From assembly GCF_016508585.1 (NCBI RefSeq), contig NZ_JADVOP010000019.1:17541-81540 (forward strand): DNA of 64,000 nucleotides. The letters are read 5' to 3'. The notes beneath the pieces are model-generated. The model made no database searches and was not told the origin of the DNA. It worked only from the letters and a program-made list of their open reading frames with translations. This DNA is from Acinetobacter baumannii (GTDB taxonomy: Bacteria > Pseudomonadota > Gammaproteobacteria > Pseudomonadales > Moraxellaceae). The position numbers and the translations under genes were made by a program. This document shows positions 1-8,097 of the stretch, piece by piece (the first letter of the stretch is position 1; each line of letters begins with the position of its first letter).

Positions 1-618
1 ATTTTAAAACCCAATTCAGGGAGTATTGTCAGCGCATCAAAACTGAAGCTCGCCTATGTACCTCAGAAATTTAATCCCTCTCATAGTCTTCCATTAAGGG
101 TTAAGGACCTGCTTGATCTGGAAAAATGCGATAAAGCCATTAAAGCCGAAATTATCCGCGATACGGGCATTGCCAAACTCGAAAACTCTAAAGTGCAACA
201 ACTTTCTGGTGGTGAACGTCAACGCGTTTTATTAGCACGGGCATTATTACGCCAACCTGATATTTTGGTCTTGGATGAGCCTATGCAAGGTTTAGACATC
301 CAGTCTGAGGCAGAATTATATGGTTATGTTCGAAGCTTGCCTGAACGCTATGGCTGTGCCATCTTGATCGTCTCTCACGATTTACAATGGGTGATGCAAG
401 GCACACAGCGTGTCGTATGTTTAAACAAGCATATCTGTTGCAGTGGTTTACCAGACAGCATTCAGCAACATCCTGAGTATCGGGCTTTATTTGGTGATAC
501 CTTTGGCAAGCAACATGCCTTTTATCAGCATCATCATGATCATTGTGCCCATGGTGATTCTGCCAAGACCTGTGAACATGGTTCTCATCCTCACATTCAC
601 CCTGAACCGGAAGCTTAA
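1..618 (+). CDS. znuC: Zinc ABC transporter ATP-binding protein ZnuC (5' end outside window)
   Basis: ATPase of the high-affinity zinc importer, acting on the cytoplasmic face with the ZnuB permease. The reading frame is open from base 1, so the start codon and Walker A lie upstream of the window. Visible are the ABC signature LSGGERQRVLLARAL, Walker B ILVLDEP and the H-loop IVSHD. The C-terminus is very rich in His and Cys (HHHDH, then several further His), a plausible zinc-binding tail. The stop is 3 bp before the znuB start, so the two genes are surely co-transcribed. Zur control is expected from the family but its operator is not in view. An Mn/Fe importer ATPase is the alternative; the His-rich tail and the permease favour zinc. 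Confidence 0.9.
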   Translation: MLKPNSGSIVSASKLKLAYVPQKFNPSHSLPLRVKDLLDLEKCDKAIKAEIIRDTGIAKLENSKVQQLSGGERQRVLLARALLRQPDILVLDEPMQGLDIQSEAELYGYVRSLPERYGCAILIVSHDLQWVMQGTQRVVCLNKHICCSGLPDSIQQHPEYRALFGDTFGKQHAFYQHHHDHCAHGDSAKTCEHGSHPHIHPEPEA

Positions 619-621
619 ACC

Positions 622-1428
622 ATGATGGAATGGTTAGAATTACTCTTACCTGCATGGATCATGGGAACACTGTTGGTGTTTCTAACTGCGCCTTTAGGTT
701 GTTTGATGCTCTGGCGAAGAATGTCCTTTTTTGCAGACACCATGGCGCATGGCACTTTGCTTGGCGTTGCCTTAGCTGCCGTTCTAAGTTTACCACTTTG
801 GGTTGGCGTTACCTTCACTGCGATTCTTTTAGTTGCTGTACTTTGGGTTTTACATGACCCTCGTCTGCCTAATGATGCCTTGCTTGCTTTATGTGCAGCT
901 ACCCTGCTCTGTTCTGGTCTATTGCTGATTCAACACTTACCTGCTTTGCGTCCAGAGCTGTTGAGCTACTTATTCGGTGATTTACTCACCATTGAATGGT
1001 CTGACTTGGCTGTTTTCGCTGCTGTGATTATAGGTGCTTTAGCAATTCTTTATTATCACTGGCAAGCACAAATTCAAATTGCAATTGATCCTGACATTGC
1101 AGTGAGTGAAGGTGTCAATGCCAAATGGCAACGTTTGATTTTTATGTTGCTATTGGCATTATTTACAGTTCTTGCCTTACGTGCAGTTGGTTCATTGTTG
1201 ATGGGTGCTCTTCTCGTCATCCCCGCCTTAGCATCACGTTTGATTTCACATTCTCCTAAACAAATGGTGGTCGGTGCTTTTGTGATTGCACAAATTGGGG
1301 TGACTGTAGGCTTATGGTCGAGTGCTGCATTGAATATCTCAACAGGTTTAAGTATCGTTTTAACCATGTCCTTATTGTTTGCACTGATCTTCTGTACCAT
1401 GAAAGTCAAAAAAGGGCGTTTCAACTGA
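622..1428 (+). CDS. znuB: Zinc ABC transporter permease ZnuB
   Basis: Integral membrane permease of the zinc importer, ABC-3 family. The 268 residues are almost entirely hydrophobic, with about eight membrane segments, and the length fits ZnuB (about 260). It contains the family stretch around SLLMGALLVIPALASRL near residues 195-210. It starts at the first ATG of an ATGATG pair, 3 bp after znuC. Its stop codon lies inside a 13-bp inverted repeat that probably ends the transcript. Confidence 0.92.
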   Translation: MMEWLELLLPAWIMGTLLVFLTAPLGCLMLWRRMSFFADTMAHGTLLGVALAAVLSLPLWVGVTFTAILLVAVLWVLHDPRLPNDALLALCAATLLCSGLLLIQHLPALRPELLSYLFGDLLTIEWSDLAVFAAVIIGALAILYYHWQAQIQIAIDPDIAVSEGVNAKWQRLIFMLLLALFTVLALRAVGSLLMGALLVIPALASRLISHSPKQMVVGAFVIAQIGVTVGLWSSAALNISTGLSIVLTMSLLFALIFCTMKVKKGRFN

Positions 1429-1457
1429 ATCAGGGTCATTTTACGATTCAGTTGAAA
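1419..1457 (+). terminator. Hairpin overlapping the znuB stop codon
   Basis: Perfect 13-bp inverted repeat: TTTCAACTGAATC at 1419-1431 and its complement at 1445-1457, with a 13-nt loop. It sits between two convergent genes and could end transcription from both sides. The T-run after it is weak. The znuB stop codon lies in the left arm. Confidence 0.6.
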
Positions 1458-1465
1458 TCTTATTC

Positions 1466-2086
1466 TTAAAGCAAGTTTTGGATAGAAACGTATAAGCCGT
1501 AAAATGCAATTGTGATTAAAATCAGCCCACAAAGTCCCAATATTTTGGGATAAATTCTACTTTTAGAGAGCTGATTAAAAGACAAGTAGACTATAGATAA
1601 AGTGAGAAAATCCAAGATAATCCATGTGATCACAAGAATAACCAAGCTCATATTCAGATCAGAATGAACATGAATAAATTGCGGAAAGAACGATGAGAAA
1701 AAAATAATATCTTTTGGATTTGAAATACCGACCAAAAAGCCTCTCGCTAGCCCTCCGTCTACTGGTGAAAGTATAGCATTTGATTGTTGACCATGCTGAA
1801 ACCAAACCTCTTTGAGTATGCCATAACCGAGATAAGCGATATAAAGGCATCCAAGAATTTTAATGGTCAGGAAAAGTGTTTCATTTACACTCAGCATGCC
1901 TTTTAGAATTAAAATGGAAATTGCAATCAATACCAATGACGCAAGATTTGTTCCCACGATGGTTTGTAATGATTTGCGATAACCTCCTTTTAAACCTGCA
2001 CTTGCCACCAAAATCATGACTGGTCCAGGTGTTGCAATCATAATAATTACGCTGATGGCATACAGATAAAATTCTAGATAATTCAA
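1466..2086 (-). CDS. LysE/RhtB-family amino acid exporter
   Basis: Inner-membrane exporter of the LysE family, whose members efflux amino acids or homoserine derivatives. The 206-residue length is typical, with about six hydrophobic segments. The N-terminal motif ATPGPVMILVASAGLKGG (residues about 18-35) and GISNPKDIIFF (about 120-130) are the family hallmarks. The start is a TTG preceded by GAGGG. It shares its direction with a second LysE-type gene 68 bp upstream, but the two proteins are clearly different and not a recent duplication. Substrate cannot be read from sequence. Confidence 0.85.
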   Translation of the reverse strand: MNYLEFYLYAISVIIMIATPGPVMILVASAGLKGGYRKSLQTIVGTNLASLVLIAISILILKGMLSVNETLFLTIKILGCLYIAYLGYGILKEVWFQHGQQSNAILSPVDGGLARGFLVGISNPKDIIFFSSFFPQFIHVHSDLNMSLVILVITWIILDFLTLSIVYLSFNQLSKSRIYPKILGLCGLILITIAFYGLYVSIQNLL

Positions 2087-2154
2087 ACGACCCTCGGCAT
2101 ATTAAATGTTTTATTGATTGTTATTGATTGGTGAACAGTTTAATTCATGAAATT

Positions 2155-2775
2155 TTATTGATGTACTAAACTTAATAAACCTGCGGCACAACTAAATAAT
2201 ACGGCAAAGGTGCGATTCATATACTTCTGCTGCTCGGGAGATTTAAGCAATCTCAAAACTTTTGCAGCCAATCCTGTATAGCCAGCCATCACAATTAAAT
2301 CAATCGTAATCATCGTGATCGCCATAATCACATATTGAATCCATTGAGGTTTAGACATATCTAAAAATTGAGGCAAGACAGCAAGTAAGAATACGATTGC
2401 TTTTGGATTACTGATATTGACCACAAAGCCGTTTAGAACCAATCTGGGAATGGATTTTGTCGGTTGTTCAGTTGGGATGTCTATAGATTGTGTTTTAGCT
2501 GTCCATTGCATATAGGCCAAGTAGAGTAAATAGAACACTCCAAACCATTTCACCGCAAGAAAAGCCATCGGTGTGGTAGCAAATAATACACCGACTCCAG
2601 CAGCAACAATTACAATTTGCACCAGCAATGCCAGCTGTAAGCCAATTGCATTCCAATAACCACGGCGAAAACCATAATTTAGACCACTCGACATTGACGC
2701 AATAGCGCCAGCACCAGGTGATATACTAATCACCCAACACGCCAACATATATGCAAACCAAACTTGATAGGACAT
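2155..2775 (-). CDS. LysE/RhtB-family amino acid exporter
   Basis: Second LysE-type transporter, 206 residues. The motif SPGAGAIASMSSGLNYGFRRG (first part near residue 18) corresponds to the PGP region, with Ala replacing the second Pro. NISNPKAIVFLLAVLPQF lies near residues 120-137. About six membrane segments are predicted by eye. It reads toward the other LysE gene and may share a transcript with it. No clear ribosome binding site precedes its ATG. Substrate unknown. Confidence 0.85.
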   Translation of the reverse strand: MSYQVWFAYMLACWVISISPGAGAIASMSSGLNYGFRRGYWNAIGLQLALLVQIVIVAAGVGVLFATTPMAFLAVKWFGVFYLLYLAYMQWTAKTQSIDIPTEQPTKSIPRLVLNGFVVNISNPKAIVFLLAVLPQFLDMSKPQWIQYVIMAITMITIDLIVMAGYTGLAAKVLRLLKSPEQQKYMNRTFAVLFSCAAGLLSLVHQ

Positions 2776-2936
2776 AACAAAAAATAAAATATTTTGAACA
2801 AAGCATTATAGCGGTTTTAAAACGATACATTTCGATTAATTTAATTGGTAAAAAATATAAGACTTTACTATTCAGCTCTTGCCAGTTCATGCACAATAAG
2901 TAAATTGATAAATAAAAATTGAGGAGCCATCACGAT

Positions 2937-3857
2937 ATGACAGCCCAATCTGTAATTTTACCTTTACCTTCTGACCACGCGCGTTTTATCGTTTTAAATT
3001 TAAAAAATCTGTCTATTGATGGCTTAAAAAAGCGTCTCAATGCGCTATTAAGTACACGTGATCGACTGATCACGCAACACCCCGAAGCTGAGATTAAAAC
3101 CGCAATCGCTTTTGGTCCAGAACTTTGGTCAAGGCTTTATCATACTGCTCCTCTGGGATTTAAACAGTTAGAACCGATTCAAGGCGCATTTCAAATGCCC
3201 GTTGTTCCTGCTGATGTTCTGATTCACATTGCTTCTGCACGTACTGACATTTGTTTTGCACTGAGCCAATCGTTTTTTGATGGTATCCAAGATCAAGTTG
3301 AAGTTTTAGACGAACGTGTATGTTTCCGTTATCTCGATGGTCGTGACCTGACGGGATTTATTGATGGTACTGAAAACCCTCAATTTCCTGATGATCGTGC
3401 GGAGACTGCTTTATTGGGTGAAGATTCAGGTATTTTCGAAGATGGATCTTTTATTTTTGCACAGCGTTATGTCCATGAACTTGAAAAATGGAAACGTTTA
3501 AAAGTAGATGCGCAGGAAAATGTGATTGGTCGTTCTAAATTAGAAAGTATTGAGATGGACGATGAGCAAAAACCTGAAAATGCCCATATTGCGCGTGTTG
3601 TTATCGAAGATGATGAAGGTGATGAATTGGAAATTCTGCGTCACTCTCTGCCTTATGGTGATGGTCAAGGTGAACAGGGCTTATTTTTTATTGCTTATAC
3701 CAAAGATTTAACCCGTATTGATCGGATGTTGGTGAATATGTTTGGTACCCAAGGGGATGGAATTCATGACCGTTTATTGCACTTTGTAACCCCTGTCGAT
3801 GGTGCGTACTTCTTTGCACCGAATGAAGAAGTGTTGGAAGAGATTTTGGAGGATTGA
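2937..3857 (+). CDS. DyP-type heme peroxidase
   Basis: Dye-decolourising peroxidase, a heme enzyme that uses peroxide to oxidise varied substrates and is sometimes found in encapsulins. The distal-side motif GFIDGTENP (about residues 140-148) is intact, as is the downstream FIFAQRYVHELEKW region. The 306-residue length fits the cytoplasmic YfeX-like class and there is no signal peptide. The start chosen is the ATG at 2937, 10 bp after a GAGGAG ribosome binding site; an in-frame TTG at 2919 lies upstream of that site. No encapsulin gene is adjacent. A hairpin terminator follows. Confidence 0.9.
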   Translation: MTAQSVILPLPSDHARFIVLNLKNLSIDGLKKRLNALLSTRDRLITQHPEAEIKTAIAFGPELWSRLYHTAPLGFKQLEPIQGAFQMPVVPADVLIHIASARTDICFALSQSFFDGIQDQVEVLDERVCFRYLDGRDLTGFIDGTENPQFPDDRAETALLGEDSGIFEDGSFIFAQRYVHELEKWKRLKVDAQENVIGRSKLESIEMDDEQKPENAHIARVVIEDDEGDELEILRHSLPYGDGQGEQGLFFIAYTKDLTRIDRMLVNMFGTQGDGIHDRLLHFVTPVDGAYFFAPNEEVLEEILED

Positions 3858-3866
3858 AATAGATAG

Positions 3867-3890
3867 GGAATAGTTCGTTATAACTATTCC
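3867..3890 (+). terminator. Terminator after the DyP peroxidase
   Basis: Perfect 9-bp stem, GGAATAGTT paired with AACTATTCC around a 6-nt loop, 10 bp after the stop codon and followed by TTAAAC. Confidence 0.65.
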
Positions 3891-3965
3891 TTAAACAAAT
3901 TCAATGTTTTAAATCAAAAGAAAGATCTATTAACTTATGCAATTTAAATATCTTGTAAAGCTTAA

Positions 3966-4109
3966 TTATTGAGCTGAATAAACTTGATCTAATCGTTTAA
4001 GTTCGCCTAGTCTAGCTTTATCAATTTCGAGCAAACAAGATTCAATTATTGTGGTCGCACCATGGTAATTCCCCCGAAAAATTAAGAAAACAATAATAAA
4101 TATATTTTG
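3966..4109 (-). pseudogene. Possible 3' fragment of a decayed gene
   Basis: On the minus strand an open frame without a start codon reads ...FRGNYHGATTIIESCLLE, then IDKARLGELKRLDQVYSAQ and a stop. Its amphipathic C-terminal composition looks like real protein and not random translation of AT-rich DNA. A stop lies directly upstream, at 4110-4112. It lies beyond the last intact gene of the vgrG island, next to another decayed gene, so it may be a cargo or immunity remnant. No family recognised. Confidence 0.3.
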
Positions 4110-4390
4110 TTAAATACTTTTAAACATGCTGAATTCCTTTGAAATATTTAGAACCTGTTGATGTTTAGGGTTCATAATTTAATCTACAAGAGTAGCCATA
4201 AAAATATACAAGCTAATGCAACAGAAATTTCATATTTCCATTTTAATTTGTCATATCAAGTGGCTATTTCTCAAAACTACTTTAGTCTACAAAACATATT
4301 TTCTACTAAATGCGGACTTTATATCAATAACAATCTATATGGTCATTTTTTGATTGGCTATTGGATTTTTTCTTTTTACCATTATAGGAC

Positions 4391-4771
4391 TTAATTTGTC
4401 TGTTTAGGATGTTCAATCTCAGATTCTGTTATATCCACAATAACAAAGTCATGATCTGTAATCTCTTGATTTTTTTCGATAATAAAAATACTGTATAACG
4501 CAGTTCTCAATTTTTTGGATGGTTCGATTGGCGTTGCTTTCAACTATTGCAAACTCAGCAGAAAATTCAAGGTGAATACTATTAGATCGTAAGTACTTCA
4601 ATATTAATAATAACTGATCTTCAAGTGCTAAGCTGTGAAGGCAAACAGATTTTTCTTAGAACGTTCAGCCTCTTCTAAAACAAGAATCATTTTAGAAAAT
4701 AAAAGACATGTTACTCTGACTAAACGTTTGAATTCAAAATCATCGAACTATGTTAAATTTTCATATTTCAT
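4391..4771 (-). pseudogene. Decayed small gene with one nonsense codon and two frameshifts
   Basis: Reading the minus strand from an ATG at 4771 gives MKYENLT, a TAG, then FDDFEFKRLVRVTCLLFSK continuing to RSKKNLFAF. A shift near 4635 leads into LALEDQLLLILKYLRSNSI and on to EFAIVESN. A second shift, probably in the T6 run at 4511-4516, leads into ALYSIFIIEKNQE and ends with VIVDITESEIEHPKQTN. Joined, this is a coherent acidic protein of about 125 residues. No family recognised. Its place behind the T6SS effector/immunity pair suggests an old immunity gene, but that is inference. Confidence 0.55.
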
Positions 4772-4883
4772 AAAGCTACTATAAACAGTTTATAGTTTCG
4801 CAAGAAGTCTATTATATTGAGCTATAATATCAAAAGGAATTAATTTTTAAGCTTAACTCATTTTGATATATTACAAAATTTAC

Positions 4884-5693
4884 TCATTTAATAAAATATG
4901 AATATTGTCCACCACTATCATTTCTTGAAATAACTTTATTGCTACCTTTTACCCTCTCAACAAAATTTTTAATCAAAAAAGGTTTTTTCTTGTCCAAGAC
5001 TAAAGCAAATGAGTATTCAATAGGTGTTTTTTCGTAAACTAGTCTACCAGTCGAACTAAAATTCTCTTTTGGCTGTTGTATTTCATAAACTATATTATAC
5101 ATATTTTGATTTTTATTATATTTTATAGAAGCTAGTTTACTAAATTTTAGGGGAATTTCATAAACATTTTTCACCTGAGAATCAATAGTTAAAAAAGCAG
5201 GGTTATATAAACCTAAATTTTTTTTATTTACAATATAAATATTACTCTTAAATTCTTTTGAATCGTTACTCGAAACTGGATTCACATAACTTTCTATCGA
5301 AAAGATTGATATGTTACTATCATCAAATATCATACTTGTACCAATAGCGCTAACATCTGAGATAATAAAGGGTAGCTTATAGCTACTATTTTTAATTGAA
5401 AAGTATGGTTGATAATTTATAAAATAATAATTTTCACCCTTAATTTTATTATTATTACTTAACAATGGATTAAGTAAAATTGAAACATCTTGATATGGAA
5501 GTTTTACCATATTTTTGTTTTGATAATTTTTTTTATCAATACTTATATATGTAAAATACGAATTTAATATATTTCTATACCCTTGTTCAATAAAAGTAGG
5601 CCTATCCTCATTTTCAATTAAATTATACTCAGCTTTAACCTGAGAATTAATCATTAAAAATATAGTAATTACAGTGAAAAAAAATTTAGTCAT
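4884..5693 (-). CDS. Exported protein next to T6SS effector, probable immunity protein
   Basis: Unrecognised 269-residue protein. The start is the ATG at 5693, preceded by GGAAGG with a 7-bp gap; the longer frame from 5720 would run back into the effector gene. It opens with a clear Sec signal peptide, MTKFFFTVITIFLMINSQVKA, so the product should be periplasmic. The rest is rich in Asn, Lys, Ser and Tyr with no membrane segment. It begins 4 bp after the effector stop, the usual arrangement for effector and cognate immunity genes, and a periplasmic address suits protection against a cell-wall-cutting toxin. The DNA is strikingly AT-rich, like the effector. Function is inferred from position and export only. 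Confidence 0.6.
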   Translation of the reverse strand: MTKFFFTVITIFLMINSQVKAEYNLIENEDRPTFIEQGYRNILNSYFTYISIDKKNYQNKNMVKLPYQDVSILLNPLLSNNNKIKGENYYFINYQPYFSIKNSSYKLPFIISDVSAIGTSMIFDDSNISIFSIESYVNPVSSNDSKEFKSNIYIVNKKNLGLYNPAFLTIDSQVKNVYEIPLKFSKLASIKYNKNQNMYNIVYEIQQPKENFSSTGRLVYEKTPIEYSFALVLDKKKPFLIKNFVERVKGSNKVISRNDSGGQYSYFIK

Positions 5694-5697
5694 ATAG

Positions 5698-8097
5698 CTA
5701 CCTTCCAAGCTGCACACCATTCTCTATTGTCTTACAATTATCAATCCACGGAAATGGATCTAAACGATAATCCATTCCTGATTTTCCCATTGATTTATTA
5801 ATTTCTGTTCTTACTTCAAAATGTAAATGAGAACCTTCTTCAATTTTCGTCATATTACCTGCATTACCTGAATTACCTGTAGCGCCTAGAACAGTGTTTA
5901 GATCTGTAATTTGAACTCCAGCTTCTATTGATATATTACTTAAATGTGCATAAACAAAGTAAACCACCCCTTGAGTTTTATTTTTTAATAGTTTTTTCTT
6001 TTCTTCTGGTAAATCTTTTACATTGCATTCCAAAATTACCGTTTTACCATAACCTGGATAAGCTAATAAAACCCTCGCAACTCTTCCAACACAAACAGGG
6101 TAAATTTTTGTTCCCAAATCAGCTTCAATATCTATACCTTGATGTTTTCCTTGTGCCCGATATGTATTTACTGTAAACCTAGATGCAACATTAGTCGCTT
6201 CAGATAAAGTTTTAGAATTATAATTTTTCGCATTGGCGCTTAATGGTAACGATTTATAACCAAACCTTCTAATTTGGCAAATCCCATTCAAAGGATTCCT
6301 CCATTTTCCGAAACTCAACCCTTCATTTACATTCTCTATTTTTTTTTCTTCATTATTAATTTTTGGAAACTCAATTTTAAACTCCTCTCGATCATTTTTC
6401 GCGACAAGGGTTTTTAATACTTTATTATCAAAAATAATTTCTAAAGAATCTCCTTTTTTCACACTTAATGCATCATTTCCACTAGCATTAGTTGTATGTA
6501 GCTTCTTCCCATAAACAGACTTTACATAATAAGTAACATTTGGCTTTACTTTACTTTCATAAAGAGACGTAATTACGATAGTAATATTTTCAGAAGAGTT
6601 ATTAGAAACTGTTGACTTATTTTCAAAAGCTTTACTCGGTCTAACTAATGGTTTTCCTCCCAAATAGATAATAATATCTTCCATCGTACGTGGTTCTTTA
6701 AATTTCCCACCATTTTTCGGACTTAATGTATATCTATTAACATTAATCTTTAGATCTGTGTATTCAGTACATAACCACCATCTATATGCTGAATTCCCGT
6801 CATTAAATCTTTCTTTATACGCTTTTATTTTTTTACTATTTGGATCATTGGGACTTACCTGAGTAACTAACTTATCCCACCCACCTTCATTCGTAGCTTC
6901 AATTATTCTACCAAATCCAGTAAAACCGTCATGATGTGCTACATAACTTACTTTTGCTAGATCAGCAGGCTCCAATTGTGCAATCTTTGGATAAGAATTT
7001 TTCATTCCATTAATATTTGCTCTAGCATAAGCTGCCGCTGTATCTACTGAAAACTGAGGATTAGTCCCCAAGGCTCTTAATTTAATTTTGCTTGCATCCG
7101 AAATATCTTTTATTGACATATTCTCTTTAAAATTAGGAATTAATTTATTTTTTACAACATATTGTTGCAACAAAGTATCCTTATATTTTGAAGAAACACA
7201 CATTTCATACCATGTCCCTTTTAAAAATTGCGTTAAACCTACAGCCGTAGAACCAGAGGCCTTTGCTTCTGCATTCCATTCCTGACTTCCTTTTTTAGTT
7301 CCAGCTTCTGCATTTATTTTAGCAGCTAAAGCTTGTGGAGCTAAATCATACTTTTTTGCAGCATCGATAATAATTCGTCTATATTTTTCATTATCTGGAT
7401 GCAAATATAAATTTTCCTCTGAATATACAACAGCAATAGTTGTAGCTGGCAATCCATTTTCAACTCTTGTGTCATAAACTTTCGGAATTGTTCCAGATGT
7501 TCCAGATGTTCCAGATGTTCCAGATGTTCCAGATGTTCCAGATGTTCCAGATGTTCCAGATGTTCCAGATGTACTCTCTCTCTTTTGATTCGTTTTTTTC
7601 AATTTTTTTTCTATGGTTTTTGTATCTATTTGAGGAATCCCATTTTGCTGCAAAGTTCTTCCTTTTAGAACCATAGCTCTGGAACTTAATTTTATTACTT
7701 TTCTACCCAACGGAAGAGTTTTATGATTAGCTATTAACTCAAATTTATTTTTCACTGTGTATAAACTAATTTTTATTCCCTTTAATGAATCCTCAATTTG
7801 AATATTTTTAATCACGCCATCATCATCAGAAGTTACAATATAACAATGATCATCATATTCTAATAAAAGTTTTGCGTTAGAAATAGCTTCCCACTTCAAA
7901 TCGAACATTTTTATAGTTAAAATAGTATCTATATTCTTTGCAGTTCCTTTTAAATATATTTTTTGACCTATTTGTAAGAGGTGTTGCTTTCGACCATAAA
8001 GCTTATTTATTTCAATTAATTCACTAAGCTTGATCTTATATCTATTAGAAATCCCCCAAAGAGTATCACCATTTTTCACGATATATACATTATCCAT
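5698..8097 (-). CDS. T6SS peptidoglycan effector: LysM, transglycosylase-like, M23 peptidase
   Basis: Modular protein of about 799 residues. Residues 4-50 are a LysM domain (VYIVKNGDTLWGISNRYKI). A beta-rich region follows, then a Thr-Ser-Gly repeat linker at about 176-202. A muramidase/transglycosylase-like domain at about 220-400 has a candidate catalytic Glu in KINAEAG and the AVGLTQFLKGTW stretch. The C-terminus is a metallopeptidase M23 domain with HQGID (about 652), YAHLS and HLHFE, so all zinc ligands are present. The likely role is to cut glycan strands and peptide cross-links of a rival after delivery by VgrG. The ATG at 8097 overlaps the vgrG stop by 8 bp (ATGGATAA) and has GAGGA 8 bp upstream; an ATG five codons earlier lacks such a site. 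Confidence 0.85.
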   Translation of the reverse strand: MDNVYIVKNGDTLWGISNRYKIKLSELIEINKLYGRKQHLLQIGQKIYLKGTAKNIDTILTIKMFDLKWEAISNAKLLLEYDDHCYIVTSDDDGVIKNIQIEDSLKGIKISLYTVKNKFELIANHKTLPLGRKVIKLSSRAMVLKGRTLQQNGIPQIDTKTIEKKLKKTNQKRESTSGTSGTSGTSGTSGTSGTSGTSGTSGTIPKVYDTRVENGLPATTIAVVYSEENLYLHPDNEKYRRIIIDAAKKYDLAPQALAAKINAEAGTKKGSQEWNAEAKASGSTAVGLTQFLKGTWYEMCVSSKYKDTLLQQYVVKNKLIPNFKENMSIKDISDASKIKLRALGTNPQFSVDTAAAYARANINGMKNSYPKIAQLEPADLAKVSYVAHHDGFTGFGRIIEATNEGGWDKLVTQVSPNDPNSKKIKAYKERFNDGNSAYRWWLCTEYTDLKINVNRYTLSPKNGGKFKEPRTMEDIIIYLGGKPLVRPSKAFENKSTVSNNSSENITIVITSLYESKVKPNVTYYVKSVYGKKLHTTNASGNDALSVKKGDSLEIIFDNKVLKTLVAKNDREEFKIEFPKINNEEKKIENVNEGLSFGKWRNPLNGICQIRRFGYKSLPLSANAKNYNSKTLSEATNVASRFTVNTYRAQGKHQGIDIEADLGTKIYPVCVGRVARVLLAYPGYGKTVILECNVKDLPEEKKKLLKNKTQGVVYFVYAHLSNISIEAGVQITDLNTVLGATGNSGNAGNMTKIEEGSHLHFEVRTEINKSMGKSGMDYRLDPFPWIDNCKTIENGVQLGR
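7492..7572 (-). repeat. 9-bp tandem repeat encoding a Thr-Ser-Gly linker
   Basis: About nine perfect copies of tccagatgt (ACATCTGGA on the coding strand) lie within the effector gene and translate to (TSG)n. Unit length is a multiple of three, so slippage changes linker length without breaking the frame. It separates the LysM half from the catalytic half. Confidence 0.95.

Noticed and set aside
4158..4394. 78-residue plus-strand frame in the gap beside the T6SS island
   Set aside because: AT-rich chance frame with odd composition and no start signal; the minus strand beside it holds recognisable gene remains.
7492..7572. Possible CRISPR or intergenic satellite
   Set aside because: 9-bp units without spacers inside an intact coding frame.
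7467..7676. Plus-strand frame with repeated Phe-Gln-Met
   Set aside because: It is the antisense reading of the Thr-Ser-Gly repeat inside the effector gene; no ribosome site or independent support.
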